NCBI RefSeq assembly: GCF_030913705.1
Contig: NZ_CP133190.1
Coordinates: 1,116,001 to 1,180,000 of the forward strand
Reading direction: 5' to 3'
Source: Anaerocolumna sp. MB42-C2
GTDB taxonomy: Bacteria; Bacillota; Clostridia; Lachnospirales; Lachnospiraceae
DNA length: 64,000 nucleotides
The position numbers and the translations under genes are program-made. The notes below the pieces were generated by a model, which had not been told where the DNA came from, did no database searches, and saw only the letters and a program-made list of their open reading frames with translations. Below are positions 42,465 to 51,590 of the stretch, piece by piece. How positions within the stretch are numbered: position 1 is the stretch's first letter; each line of letters begins with the position of its first letter.

Positions 42465-43115
42465 TTATGTATTTAACAAACAATCCATATGGCATTTCAT
42501 TGTATTACCCACCACTTGAAGATTTTTTTCACCTACAGCTTCTAAAATCAGCCTGTGATCTTCTAAATCTTTATCAGTAATATTGTTTACATAACTGGTA
42601 ATCTCAGCCTTTTTACATATTAAGTCGATATATTCGTCAATCAGGGGATTACCACTTGCTTTTACTAAAGTATTATGAAATTTTATATCATATATAGAAA
42701 ACGCTTTCCAAGATTCTGAATTAATAGTTATCAGTTTTTTTTCAGTATTCCACAGCTCTTCCATATTTTTTTGTATTTTTTTTAATTCTGATATCTCGTT
42801 TTCAGTGATATTATCGATAGCCCTTTCCAAAGCAAACTGCTCTAAAACTTCTAAAATCTCAACATAATAGTTCAGTTTAATATCTTTATAGGCAACAACC
42901 ACACCATAACCTTGAATGCGTTCTAATAATCCCTCTTCCACTAAAACCTCAAACGCCTTTCTTATAGGAGTCCTGCTAACCTCCATAATCTTGCACAGAT
43001 CTGTTTCAATCAGTTTTTGATTGGATTTAAACGTACCATCCTTGATTCCCTCTCTTAACTTGTTCGCTACCATATCTGTAATGGAAATATGTACAATGGA
43101 CTGATTTGAATCCAT
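42465..43115 (-). CDS. GntR-family regulator, FCD subfamily (1)
   Basis: ATG 43115 gives MDSNQSIVHISITDMVANKL; AGAGGTGA lies 11 bases upstream. The N-terminal winged helix (NQKLIETDLCKIMEVSRTPI, RKAFEVLVEEGLLERIQGYG) is GntR, and the all-helical C-terminal FCD domain (EISELKKIQ..., YDIKFHNTLVKASGNPL, DHRLILEAV) binds small carboxylates or sugar acids through Asp/His residues. It sits upstream of the sugar operon and probably controls it. A second FCD regulator follows upstream, a rare duplication. Confidence 0.9.
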   Translation of the reverse strand: MDSNQSIVHISITDMVANKLREGIKDGTFKSNQKLIETDLCKIMEVSRTPIRKAFEVLVEEGLLERIQGYGVVVAYKDIKLNYYVEILEVLEQFALERAIDNITENEISELKKIQKNMEELWNTEKKLITINSESWKAFSIYDIKFHNTLVKASGNPLIDEYIDLICKKAEITSYVNNITDKDLEDHRLILEAVGEKNLQVVGNTMKCHMDCLLNT

Positions 43116-43164
43116 GTTCGTAACATCACCTCTTTTGTGTTTTTTTACAATACATTTTATGTTT

Positions 43165-43383
43165 ATTGTATGCAATTCATCAAACTTTTAGAGTTATTTT
43201 ATTTTATATAAACTCGTTTCTGAATTTCTTGCATACATTGTACCAAACTTATACCTGTTTGTACATAACAATACTTCCTATATTATCATGTTTTTTTTGT
43301 ATATATTGCACAAATATTCAGAGATGTTTCAAGAAATTAAAAAGCCTGCCATTTCTGGCAGGCCGTTTTTTGTATACAAAAAA
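43165..43383. promoter_or_regulatory. Palindrome cluster between two GntR genes
   Basis: The interval holds several TTGTAtnCAA-like sites: TTGTATGCAA near 43169, TTGCATACATTGTAC near 43228, GTTTGTACATAAC near 43257 and a perfect 18-bp palindrome TTTTTTGTATACAAAAAA at 43366-43383. FCD-type GntR proteins bind such TNGT...ACNA palindromes, so these are candidate operators. Confidence 0.45.
43344..43371. terminator. Terminator downstream of the second GntR gene
   Basis: GCCTGCC-ATTTCT-GGCAGGC followed by T6 on the plus strand; on the minus strand the stem is followed by TTTTTAATTTC, so it can end the leftward transcript of the 43390-44073 gene. Confidence 0.75.
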
Positions 43384-43389
43384 CCGATT

Positions 43390-44073
43390 TTATTTTTTTA
43401 ATAAATTTGAATTGTATGCAATAATTTTGTCTCTCAATGATTTTGTACTTTTTTGGAAATGAATGTCCATATATTTTTTAGCTACTTCTGCTTCATGTTG
43501 GGCTAGGGCATTAATAATATCCTCATGTTCCTTACAACTATAGGGTATACGGCCTTTCTGAAAAGGTACAAAGTTTAATACCATACGTGTTTTTCGATGA
43601 AGAATCGCAAGTTGTTCCTCCAAAATAGGATTATGTGACAGTTTTGCAATATATATATGAAATTCAATATCATAACTATCAGCTTCTTCAGGGCTTTCAT
43701 CTGCACAGATACGCATTTTATTATTGATTTCTCTTAGCTCATTCAGCTGCTCCTCCGTAATATAATTAGCTGCACTATATACGGATAGCTGCTCCAATAC
43801 TCCTCTTACTTCATAAAGCTGTACAACATCATTAATACCGATGGAGGTTACAACAACACCAATTCTGGGATTATGTACCACAAGGCCTTCTGACTGCAGT
43901 ATACGAAATGCTTCCCTTATGGGTGTACGGCTTACATTTAATTGCTTACTTAATTCCACTTCCCGGATTTTATCCCCTGACTTTAAAGTCCGGTTCATAA
44001 TATCATCCCGTATTTTTTGCGCTACCATCTCTGCGATGGATTCCTGCACAACCCTCATAGAATTATTTGTCAT
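43390..44073 (-). CDS. GntR-family regulator, FCD subfamily (2)
   Basis: The 227-aa protein has the GntR winged helix (DKIREVELSKQLNVSRTPIR, EAFRILQSEGLVVHNPRIGV) and an FCD domain with YDIEFHIYIAKLSHNPILEE and KEHEDIINALAQHEAEVAKK, the His/Asp metal-binding pattern. AGGAGATG lies upstream of the ATG. It is a paralogue of the next regulator downstream, with moderate similarity. Two FCD regulators could sense two different hydroxyacids of the pathway, or one could control the other. Confidence 0.9.
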   Translation of the reverse strand: MTNNSMRVVQESIAEMVAQKIRDDIMNRTLKSGDKIREVELSKQLNVSRTPIREAFRILQSEGLVVHNPRIGVVVTSIGINDVVQLYEVRGVLEQLSVYSAANYITEEQLNELREINNKMRICADESPEEADSYDIEFHIYIAKLSHNPILEEQLAILHRKTRMVLNFVPFQKGRIPYSCKEHEDIINALAQHEAEVAKKYMDIHFQKSTKSLRDKIIAYNSNLLKK

Positions 44074-44183
44074 TTTATAACATCTCCTGACTATATTTTG
44101 ACACTATAATACCATAATATTTTTATTATCTCAAACAAAATTTGGCAATTAAGTAAATTCATTACAAATAATAATTAAGCAGG

Positions 44184-45203
44184 CTATTTTTTTCTGGTGG
44201 TCTGCCTGATAACCAAAGAGGTAGGAATCCGAATCACCTCAGATTTATTTTCGATTTCACCGGCAATAATAGCACTTAAAATCCGGGCAGCCTCTTTACC
44301 GATTGATTCCCTATCCTGATGAATCGTCGTTATAGCCGGCGACACATATTCACATAACGGTAAATCATCAAATCCTACTAACGATATATCCTCCGGTATT
44401 TTAAATCCCTGACTGTTTAAAACAGAGACAGCTGCTGCTACATATTCATCATAAGAAGCATAAATGGCAGTCGGCATATCGTCCCAGCATTGGCTTAACA
44501 ACTGCCGGATCGCCTGTTCACCAGATTCCTTGGTAAATTTTTTCGCCTCCACAAAATAAGAGTCTTTTCTTTCCAAACCTTTTTTCTCCATAAATTCCAC
44601 ATAAGCTTCATAGCGTTCTTTTGCGGCAATACTGGTCTGTAAATCCGATGCGATATGAGCAATTTTCCTATGACCTAACAGATATAAGTGTTCTAAAGCC
44701 TGTAAGGTTCCAAGTCGATTATCAGCAATAACGGTATATACATCCGGGTATACGGTTTCAACTGAAACTTTAGGCAAATCTGATTCCAACACACTCTGCA
44801 GAGTACTGTTGAATTTTTCACTTCCGGCAAGTATTACCCCGTCAACCCCTCTTGCATTACATTTATCCAGGAGCGTTAATTTATCGGAGCCAACAGAATT
44901 ATTCAAAAATATTGTATCATATCCACATTTACCTATGTTCACCTGAAAGCTTTCCAATATTTTATTAAAATGCGGATGTACAATACCTAAACCTTTTTCT
45001 TCCGAATACAATACTCCGATAAGCCAGGATCTTTGGGTAGCTAAAGTCCTGGCATATTGATTTGGAGTATATCCTGATTCTTCAACAGCTTTTTTTATAG
45101 TTTTCTTAGCTTTTTCACTAACACCGTAATAATTATTTAATACCTTTGATATGGTAGAAATAGAATAACCGGTCATTTTTGAAATATCGTATATTGTTAG
45201 CAT
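44184..45203 (-). CDS. LacI-family regulator
   Basis: The 339-aa protein has the LacI helix-turn-helix and hinge (LTIYDISKMTGYSISTISKV, LNNYYGVSEKAKKTIKKAVE) and a periplasmic-binding-like sugar-binding domain ending with DDLPLCEYVSPAITTIHQDR. It most probably represses the sugar operon until an inducer binds. GAGGGGATC precedes the ATG. A TAGAAAACGCTTTA segment at 45271-45284, upstream of the gene, resembles a LacI/CcpA half-palindromic operator. Confidence 0.92.
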   Translation of the reverse strand: MLTIYDISKMTGYSISTISKVLNNYYGVSEKAKKTIKKAVEESGYTPNQYARTLATQRSWLIGVLYSEEKGLGIVHPHFNKILESFQVNIGKCGYDTIFLNNSVGSDKLTLLDKCNARGVDGVILAGSEKFNSTLQSVLESDLPKVSVETVYPDVYTVIADNRLGTLQALEHLYLLGHRKIAHIASDLQTSIAAKERYEAYVEFMEKKGLERKDSYFVEAKKFTKESGEQAIRQLLSQCWDDMPTAIYASYDEYVAAAVSVLNSQGFKIPEDISLVGFDDLPLCEYVSPAITTIHQDRESIGKEAARILSAIIAGEIENKSEVIRIPTSLVIRQTTRKK

Positions 45204-45578
45204 GATCCCCTCTTTTATCTTAGGTAAAATATTTAATTTAATTTAAATAGATATTTTACATATTTTTCTTTAGAAAACGCTTTATTATTTTAGTATTATA
45301 TTATATTTATTCTTTATAAGTCAATCACATTATTTCATAAAATAAAGAGGCTACTGCAGAATCTTTACTGTTCACAGGCGCAACGCGACGTGTTTTTTGT
45401 GAGAGTATTGTCACAGAAAACCGGAGAATTGCAGCGTAGGAACGCTGCCCTGGCGTTTTATGTGCATCACGGAACATGTTTTTGTTCGCGGAACTGCTGC
45501 TTTTTGCAGGGGAGTGAACAGTTACGCAGAATCTTTAGTTTGCAAATTTCGTACAAGTTAAACACTAAGAATTTTAAG
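45204..45578. other. Intergenic region holding repeat copy 2
   Basis: Between the LacI gene and aguB there is no ORF of note. The region contains the LacI-type operator candidate at 45271-45284 and the 158-bp repeat at 45368-45525. The repeat ends 53 bases before the aguB stop. Confidence 0.6.
45368..45525. mobile_element. MITE-like 158-bp repeat, copy 2
   Basis: The segment begins CTGTTCAC and closes with GTGAACAGTTAC, so its ends are inverted repeats (8 bp exact). On both sides lies the 12-bp direct repeat GCAGAATCTTTA (45356-45367 and 45526-45537), as expected for a target-site duplication. The ~110-bp core matches 29832-29990. There is no coding capacity. Confidence 0.6.
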
Positions 45579-46451
45579 TTAACGGACTTCTCCGTCGTAA
45601 GTTAAAATTACTTGATATAAATCAGGTCTGCGATCTCTGAAGATACCCCATTCCGCTCTTTGAAAAGCAATGGCATCCAAATCAAATTCCGCAGTCAGTA
45701 TGGTTTCCTCCGTGCGGCCTGCTTCAGCAATCTTCTCTCCAACCGCATCGGTGATAAAAGAAGAGCCGTAAAAATTAATGCTGGAATCGCCGATTGTTTC
45801 ATTTCCAATCCGATTTGAGGCTACAACAGGCATTAAGTTGCAAGCCGCATGTCCGATCATACACCTCTGCCAGTGATCTTTAGAATCAACCTCTGGACTT
45901 TCCGGTTCAGATCCGATTGCCGTAGGATAGAATAAAATTTCCGCTCCCATAAGTGCCATACATCTTGCTGTTTCCGGATACCACTGATCCCAGCAGATTC
46001 CAACCCCAATTTTACCAAATCTTGTATTCCACACCTTAAACCCGGTATCACCGGGATTAAAATAATATTTTTCCTCATATCCGGGACCATCCGGTATATG
46101 GCTTTTCCGATATACCCCCAGGACCTCTCCGTCAGCGTCAATCACAGCCAGAGCATTATATCTGGCATTATTTTTCTTTTCATAAAAGCTGATAGGGAGT
46201 ACAACTCCCAGTTCTTTTGCTATCTTTTTAAAATGATTGATTGCCTTATTTTCAGATATTTCTTTAGCGTAATGATAATACTCCGGTATTTCTTTCTGGC
46301 AGAAATACATAGTCTCAAATAATTCCTGCAATAGAATGATCTGAGCACCTTGTTCCGCCGCCTTTCGAACCATATCTTCAGCTTTTGCAATATTTTTATC
46401 TATATTGTCGGTACAGCTCATTTGTGTAGCTGCGACTTTTACAATTCTCAT
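45579..46451 (-). CDS. aguB: N-carbamoylputrescine amidase
   Basis: ATG 46451 follows AAGGAG; 15 codons further upstream are open but overlap aguA. The 290-aa protein is a nitrilase-superfamily amidohydrolase: catalytic Glu in ILLQELFETMYFCQ, Lys in YRKSHIPDGPGYEEKYYFNP, and Cys in VGICWDQWYPETAR. It converts N-carbamoylputrescine to putrescine, CO2 and ammonia, the last step of the agmatine route. The gene begins 2 bases after the aguA stop, so the pair is one operon. Confidence 0.95.
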   Translation of the reverse strand: MRIVKVAATQMSCTDNIDKNIAKAEDMVRKAAEQGAQIILLQELFETMYFCQKEIPEYYHYAKEISENKAINHFKKIAKELGVVLPISFYEKKNNARYNALAVIDADGEVLGVYRKSHIPDGPGYEEKYYFNPGDTGFKVWNTRFGKIGVGICWDQWYPETARCMALMGAEILFYPTAIGSEPESPEVDSKDHWQRCMIGHAACNLMPVVASNRIGNETIGDSSINFYGSSFITDAVGEKIAEAGRTEETILTAEFDLDAIAFQRAEWGIFRDRRPDLYQVILTYDGEVR

Positions 46452-46453
46452 TC

Positions 46454-47485
46454 TTATTTTCTCCTTATACCAACGGGCATTTGTTGGGTAATACAATGTA
46501 CATTACCGCCCTCCTTAATTAAAGGCATGCCATCTACTTTTACTATTTTCCGATCCGGAAAAACTTTTAGCAGGATTTCATAAGCCATTTGATCCGTCTC
46601 TTTTGCATCCTCCCCAAAGACCGGCAGAATAATTCCATTATTTACAAAATAAAAATTAAGATAACTCAATGTCAGTCTTATATCCTTGTAACAGCGAACC
46701 GGCGGCTGGGGTATTTCGATTATCTCTAATTTTCTTCCAAGGGCATCTGTTTCATTTTTTAAAATCTCCAGATTTTCCATGGTAATTTCATAATTCGGAT
46801 CCTTTTTGTCTTTGCAGGTTTGAATCAGAACTACACCGGGTTTGGCAAAGCAGGCAATATTATCAACATGTCCGTCTGTTTCATCTCCAAATAACCCCTG
46901 ATTCAACCAGATTATTTTCTCTACATTTAATGAATTTTTAACATTTTCTTCTATTTCGTTCTGGGAAAGCTTAGGATTTCTGTTTGGATTAAGAAGACAT
47001 TGTCTCGTGGTAAGTAATGTGCCTTCTCCGTCTACATGTATGGATCCGCCTTCCAGTACAATCGGTACATTTATAACTGGTACTTTATAATAATTTAATA
47101 CCTCTGCGGCTACCTTATCATCCAGATCATAAGGTTTATACTTTTCTCCCCAGGCATTAAACCTCCAGTTTATTCCTTTTAATTCATTCTCCTTATTTAT
47201 AATAAAAGTAGGCCCATTATCTCTGCACCAGGCATCGTTATGGGGGATTTCAAGTATTTCCGCGTAGGTTTTGCTTAATTTTTGAACCACTTTCTTGTCA
47301 CTCTGGTTTACAATAATGGTAACTGTTTCAAATTCTGATATTGCTTTTACTATTGCAGCATACCCCTCACATACTTCTTCATAATTATCAGCCCAGACTA
47401 AGGATTCCTTAACCGGCCATTCTATAAATGTTCTTTCATGTTTCTCCCATTCTGCAGGCATGAAAAAATTATTTTCTTTTAACAT
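46454..47485 (-). CDS. aguA: Agmatine deiminase
   Basis: ATG 47485 has GGAGGTTAAC directly upstream; the frame stays open 12 codons earlier. The 343-aa protein has the guanidino-modifying fold: FFMPAEWEKHERTFIEWPVK at the start, WCRDNGPTFI, GLFGDETDGHVDNIACF, and the catalytic cysteine in EGGNVHCITQQMP near the C-terminus. It hydrolyses agmatine to N-carbamoylputrescine and ammonia. No arginine decarboxylase gene is next to it, so agmatine may be imported or made elsewhere. Confidence 0.95.
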   Translation of the reverse strand: MLKENNFFMPAEWEKHERTFIEWPVKESLVWADNYEEVCEGYAAIVKAISEFETVTIIVNQSDKKVVQKLSKTYAEILEIPHNDAWCRDNGPTFIINKENELKGINWRFNAWGEKYKPYDLDDKVAAEVLNYYKVPVINVPIVLEGGSIHVDGEGTLLTTRQCLLNPNRNPKLSQNEIEENVKNSLNVEKIIWLNQGLFGDETDGHVDNIACFAKPGVVLIQTCKDKKDPNYEITMENLEILKNETDALGRKLEIIEIPQPPVRCYKDIRLTLSYLNFYFVNNGIILPVFGEDAKETDQMAYEILLKVFPDRKIVKVDGMPLIKEGGNVHCITQQMPVGIRRK

Positions 47486-47896
47486 GTTAACCTCCAAGTA
47501 AAACCTTTCACTTTGTCCCATCTATTATAACGATATCATCAACATCTGACAATCCCTAATTCGATTTCTTTCGTACCTCACGTACTGACATAATTCTTTT
47601 CTCCAGTCTAATCATTAATAATATAGGTAACAGCCAAACAAGAATATTCACGCTTAATGCAACTTCAGCGTTAAATCTTAAAAAGCCAATAAATTTATAA
47701 AATTCATATTAATTTATATGGTTTATTCAAAAAAATAAATAGTTACATATTATATAATTATAACAGACATGAGTAAAATACCGCAACTCTTGATATTTAA
47801 TTGTCAATTCAGTCCTTATACATCATTTCTTATTGACATCTGTTGATTTATTTTACATAATTATACTAATATTTACGTATAAAGAAGGTAAAATTA
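47486..47896. other. Intergenic region between aguA and the nucleosidase operon
   Basis: This 411-bp AT-rich region separates divergent operons. Apart from a decayed coding fragment at 47556-47708 I see no gene. TTGACA near 47834 (in TATTGACATCTG) could be the -35 of the rightward operon, with TATACT about 25 bases later, too far for a normal spacer. Confidence 0.4.
47556..47708 (-). pseudogene. Possible remnant of a membrane-protein gene
   Basis: A 50-codon open stretch reads EFYKFIGFLRFNAEVALS, then a hydrophobic helix VNILVWLLPILLMIRLEK, then a basic tail ending VREVRKKSN and a stop. It has no start codon and no ribosome binding site; an in-frame stop lies immediately upstream. The amino-acid pattern (one membrane helix followed by positive charges) looks coding. 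It could be chance. Confidence 0.25.
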
Positions 47897-48778
47897 ATGT
47901 TGATTCTCACCACCGCGCTTTATTGTGAAGCGCTTCCTTTTATAGAATATTATCATTTAAAAAAAGATAATTCTTTTGTAAAAGTTCAGGTTTTCAGGAA
48001 TGAAGATATCCTGCTTTTAATAACCAAATCAGGAGCCATCCATGCTGCTATCGGAACGGCTTATTTATGCTCCCGGATTAACCCCTCACCGAAAGATCTC
48101 TTCGTAAATATCGGAGTCTGCGGCTCTTCTTTAAAGGAAGATACCCCGGGAACCCTATATTTATGTAATCAAATAATGGAATGGGAAACAAAACGCTTTT
48201 TCTATCCGGATATCCTGTATACCCACCCTTTTAAAGAAAGAAGCATTATATCCAGCCCGATTGTTGTGAGTTCGGATAATTTTTTTACTGACCAAGCTGA
48301 TGCAGGTAAAATAGATCTTCATCAAACCATTATTAATCAGGCTACTCTTGTTGATATGGAATCTGCCGGTTTTTATCAGGCAGCCTCTTATTTTTATCAA
48401 CCCCATCAGATATTTTTCCTTAAAATAGTATCCGATAACTTAACAAATGCAGCTATTACTCCGGATAAAATTACTGCACTTATAAAAGGAAATATACCGC
48501 TTATAACAGACTGGACAGCAACTATAAAAACCGAATTTGATAAAAATAATTCCGCTCTTACTCCGGAAGAAGAAGCTTATCTTGGAACGCTGAGTAAAGA
48601 TTTATGTTTATCCGTTTCCATGGAAAACCAGCTTATCCAACTTTGTAAATATTATAAATTAAAAGAGGGAACCTTGATCGAGCCTATTAGGGAATTCATT
48701 AAGGATAACGCTTTACCCTGCAAAACCAAGATAGAAGGGAAGAAGTATTTTGAACAACTCAGGCAAAAATTTATATAA
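47897..48778 (+). CDS. Nucleoside phosphorylase/nucleosidase-family protein (MTAN-like)
   Basis: The 293-aa protein starts MLILTTALYCEALPFIEYYH and has the phosphorylase-superfamily elements: KSGAIHAAIGTAYLCSRI, FVNIGVCGSS, and TLVDMESAGFYQAASYFY near residues 153-170, where the Met-Glu and Ala-Ser-Ala-like segment contacts the ribose. After about residue 215 it has an unusual ~75-residue C-terminal extension. It overlaps the spore photoproduct lyase gene by 29 bases. Cleavage of 5'-deoxyadenosine or S-adenosylhomocysteine-type nucleosides is the likely activity. Confidence 0.75.
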   Translation: MLILTTALYCEALPFIEYYHLKKDNSFVKVQVFRNEDILLLITKSGAIHAAIGTAYLCSRINPSPKDLFVNIGVCGSSLKEDTPGTLYLCNQIMEWETKRFFYPDILYTHPFKERSIISSPIVVSSDNFFTDQADAGKIDLHQTIINQATLVDMESAGFYQAASYFYQPHQIFFLKIVSDNLTNAAITPDKITALIKGNIPLITDWTATIKTEFDKNNSALTPEEEAYLGTLSKDLCLSVSMENQLIQLCKYYKLKEGTLIEPIREFIKDNALPCKTKIEGKKYFEQLRQKFI

Positions 48779-49775
48779 TCCTTATTTTTCCCATATATAT
48801 ATTGAAAATGATGTAAAAACCCATCCGAAAACCAGGGAGATTCTTTCACAGTTTCCGAATGCCAGGCATATTTTCATAAATCATTATAAAGATATTTTCA
48901 ACAGGGGACATCAAAATTATTCACTTCAAAAAACAACCCCCAATCTGATACTCGCGCAAAAAAAACAACCCTATGTTTATGAAGGGGCTCCGGTCTGCCA
49001 GGACTTTGGAAATCAGCACTTTTATTATTCTTCCTCTGTTATGAACTGTTATTACGACTGTGAATATTGTTATTTGCAAGGAATGTACCCCTCTGCCAAT
49101 CTCGTTATTTTTGTAAATCTGGAAGATATTTTTAATGAAGTAGAAAATTTACTAAAAAGTTATCCTGTATATCTATGTATCTCGTATGATACGGATTTAC
49201 TGGCATTGGAAAATAAATTAGGTTATGTAAAGGAATGGCATAAGTTTGTGGGTACTCACCCTGATTTGACTATAGAATTACGTACAAAAAGTGCGAACTA
49301 TCATGCTTTAAATAATCTTGAACCTCTGAATAATTTTATTTTAGCCTGGACCCTGACACCGGATTCCATACAGAAAAATTGTGAACATCATACCCCTGCT
49401 CTGGATGAACGGTTAAAATGTATAAAGCAAGCTATGGCAAAAGGGTTTTCTGTCCGTTTGTGCTTTGACCCGATGATTTATCAAAAGCATTGGAAATTAT
49501 TATATGAAGATATGATAAATACAGTCTTTTCCGGGATATCTGCCGATAAAATAAAGGACGTAAGTCTGGGGGTATTCCGGGTTTCTCATGAGTATATGAA
49601 GCAGATGAGAAAACAGCGGCCTAATTCTATTATTATCCAATATCCTTACGAAAATGATAATGGAGTATGCCACTATGGAAAACAGGTGTCCCAGGAGATG
49701 ATTTCCTATACCTACAACCTGGTAAAAGGATTTATTCCTGAAAAAAATATTTATGTATGGAAGGAAACACAGTAA
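48750..49775 (+). CDS. splB: Spore photoproduct lyase (radical SAM)
   Basis: The start is TTG 48750 with GGGAAGAAG upstream. The 341-aa protein has the radical-SAM cluster CYYDCEYCYLQGMYPSANL near residues 92-110 (C-x3-C-x2-C) with the SPL-specific YLQGMYPSAN that follows. SPL repairs the thymine dimer spore photoproduct during germination using a 5'-deoxyadenosyl radical. Length and motif agree with bacterial SPL. It is the second gene of a three-gene operon with a nucleosidase-like protein and an SDR. Confidence 0.92.
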   Translation: MNNSGKNLYNPYFSHIYIENDVKTHPKTREILSQFPNARHIFINHYKDIFNRGHQNYSLQKTTPNLILAQKKQPYVYEGAPVCQDFGNQHFYYSSSVMNCYYDCEYCYLQGMYPSANLVIFVNLEDIFNEVENLLKSYPVYLCISYDTDLLALENKLGYVKEWHKFVGTHPDLTIELRTKSANYHALNNLEPLNNFILAWTLTPDSIQKNCEHHTPALDERLKCIKQAMAKGFSVRLCFDPMIYQKHWKLLYEDMINTVFSGISADKIKDVSLGVFRVSHEYMKQMRKQRPNSIIIQYPYENDNGVCHYGKQVSQEMISYTYNLVKGFIPEKNIYVWKETQ

Positions 49776-50467
49776 TGAAAGCAGCAATTGTAACCGGGGC
49801 ATCCTCCGGAATCGGTCTTGAAATCAGTAAAATATTAATCAGCAGACAGTACAAGGTATATGGAATAGGCAGGGATTTTAAAGAGATCAATTTACCCGCA
49901 GAAGATTTTATCAAAGTACCCCTTGATCTTACTAAGTCTACTGAATTAGTAACCAAAATAAAAGAAATAAAAAACTCAGAGGAAATCCATATATTAATCA
50001 ACAACGCCGGTATCGGTTATTTTGGCCCACACGAAGAACTAAATCCCCAAAAAATTCATGAAATGGTTACGGTAAATCTGGAGACTCCTCTTGTTTTAAC
50101 CCAGCTGCTTTTAAGAGATTTAAAAAAATTCAGAGGATATATCATAAACATATCCTCTGTTACGGCTAAAAAATCCAATACCCATGGATGTGCATACGGA
50201 GCTACAAAAGCAGGCTTATCCAGCTTTTCAGACAGCTTGTATGATGAAGTAAGAAAATACGGTGTAAAAGTAATCACCATTCACCCCGATATGACAAAGA
50301 CGAATTTCTACCGGAATTCTGCCTTTTGTGAAGGTCCATCAGAAGATACCTATGTCAAACCGGAAGAGATCGCGAATGCCGTAGATTTTATTCTGAGCCA
50401 AAGGGAGGGTATGGTGGTATCGGAAATTACCTTAAAACCTCAAAAGCATCAGATTCAGAAACGTTAA
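49775..50467 (+). CDS. Short-chain dehydrogenase/reductase
   Basis: ATG 49775 overlaps the SPL stop by one base (TAATG) and follows GGAAGGAAAC. The 230-aa protein is a classical SDR: TGASSGIG at residues 8-15, NNAGIG near 77-82, catalytic Ser in NISSVTAKK and the YGATKAG Tyr-Lys pair. The substrate cannot be read from sequence. Its tight coupling to the SPL gene suggests a linked role, perhaps in processing a by-product or a spore-related metabolite. Confidence 0.9.
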   Translation: MKAAIVTGASSGIGLEISKILISRQYKVYGIGRDFKEINLPAEDFIKVPLDLTKSTELVTKIKEIKNSEEIHILINNAGIGYFGPHEELNPQKIHEMVTVNLETPLVLTQLLLRDLKKFRGYIINISSVTAKKSNTHGCAYGATKAGLSSFSDSLYDEVRKYGVKVITIHPDMTKTNFYRNSAFCEGPSEDTYVKPEEIANAVDFILSQREGMVVSEITLKPQKHQIQKR

Positions 50468-50522
50468 ATAAAGAAACAATATTAGCAGGCATGCTTATAC
50501 ATTATTAACTTTTTATCCTATA

Positions 50523-51449
50523 TCAGTCACCATGCAGACCTTTTATTTTATCCTTATCAAGCACAACTTCCTGCCCATAAGCTGCCATTGAAAAAATTTT
50601 TTCTGCTTCTTTAAGAGCGATTCCTTTCATTATCATATGACTGGGATCTGTTTCTCCAACCCGGCTTTTTGACAAGGCATATAGATATTGTACTCCCTGG
50701 GGTAAAAATCCTAACAAACGTGCACCAATTGCATCAGCTGCTACCGCATCTGTCGAAGCAATTACCAGTCCTTTGGTATCCACTGCTTTTCCATCTGACG
50801 GACCGGTTCCAATCATTGCTTTATCTGCACTGATTATAGCTAAATCAATTGGTATTTTTTTAGCCATGGCAGCAATAAAGCCGTGGAGATCTTCATGAAT
50901 ACCTAAATTTTTCTTAGGGAAACCATGGATTTCTGCCGGCGGCCAACCCAATGCGATATTTTTAACGGAAGCCGTTACCGTAGCTTCTTCATGCTGTTTT
51001 AGCTGACTGAAACTGATTAGTACCTCCATTCTGTCAATCAGAGTATTGATTTTTATTTTTGGTACAATAGAAAACTCCAGCTCTAAATCGGTATAAGGTC
51101 CATAGTTTAGATCAATAAACTGCACCTGTTCTGCTTTTATAACTTTATCATATCCAATGTTTTTAAATACCTCACTGGTTTCTTTTCCTCCTGAACCGGT
51201 GGCAATAATGATTTCTTTCGGATTAAAACGTTTCACATATTTAATAAGTTCCTGCAAAGTATAAGGACCTACAACAGTACCATTCTCAGGCGGTTTATCA
51301 TTCACCCAGTTCGGAGTAATAACTACAACTTCTCCTCCCCTTATAATATCCTTTACCGGTAATAAATCCAAAGCTTCTGTCAGGGCTTTCTGCTCGGATT
51401 CATTTTTTGTAATACTTACAATCGCCTGTTTTATTTTTTTCTCTCTCAT
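50523..51449 (-). CDS. DUF362-domain protein
   Basis: ATG 51449 follows TAGGAG at 5 bases. The 308-aa protein has the DUF362 pattern: VVVITPNWVNDKPPENGTVV, EIIIATGSGGKETSEVFKNI, INTLIDRMEVLISFSQLKQH and a C-terminal block AVAADAIGARLLGF. No iron-sulfur cysteines are present, unlike many DUF362-ferredoxin fusions. The function of the domain is not established. The gene converges on the SDR operon and is monocistronic. Confidence 0.85.
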   Translation of the reverse strand: MREKKIKQAIVSITKNESEQKALTEALDLLPVKDIIRGGEVVVITPNWVNDKPPENGTVVGPYTLQELIKYVKRFNPKEIIIATGSGGKETSEVFKNIGYDKVIKAEQVQFIDLNYGPYTDLELEFSIVPKIKINTLIDRMEVLISFSQLKQHEEATVTASVKNIALGWPPAEIHGFPKKNLGIHEDLHGFIAAMAKKIPIDLAIISADKAMIGTGPSDGKAVDTKGLVIASTDAVAADAIGARLLGFLPQGVQYLYALSKSRVGETDPSHMIMKGIALKEAEKIFSMAAYGQEVVLDKDKIKGLHGD

Positions 51450-51590
51450 AACTGCTCCTATCATTATGGCCTAAAAGCCTCTCACCATTGCCAATAATCA
51501 AGTAATTTATTATGGATATTTATTACCAGTAATATGTAAAGTATGCATTATATCTATTCGTTATATGGATTTATTTATGTGTATTCATTT

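Noticed and set aside
42696-42712. cre/LacI-like AGAAAACGCTTTCC
   Set aside because: Lies within the coding sequence of the first FCD regulator and encodes conserved residues; no promoter near it.
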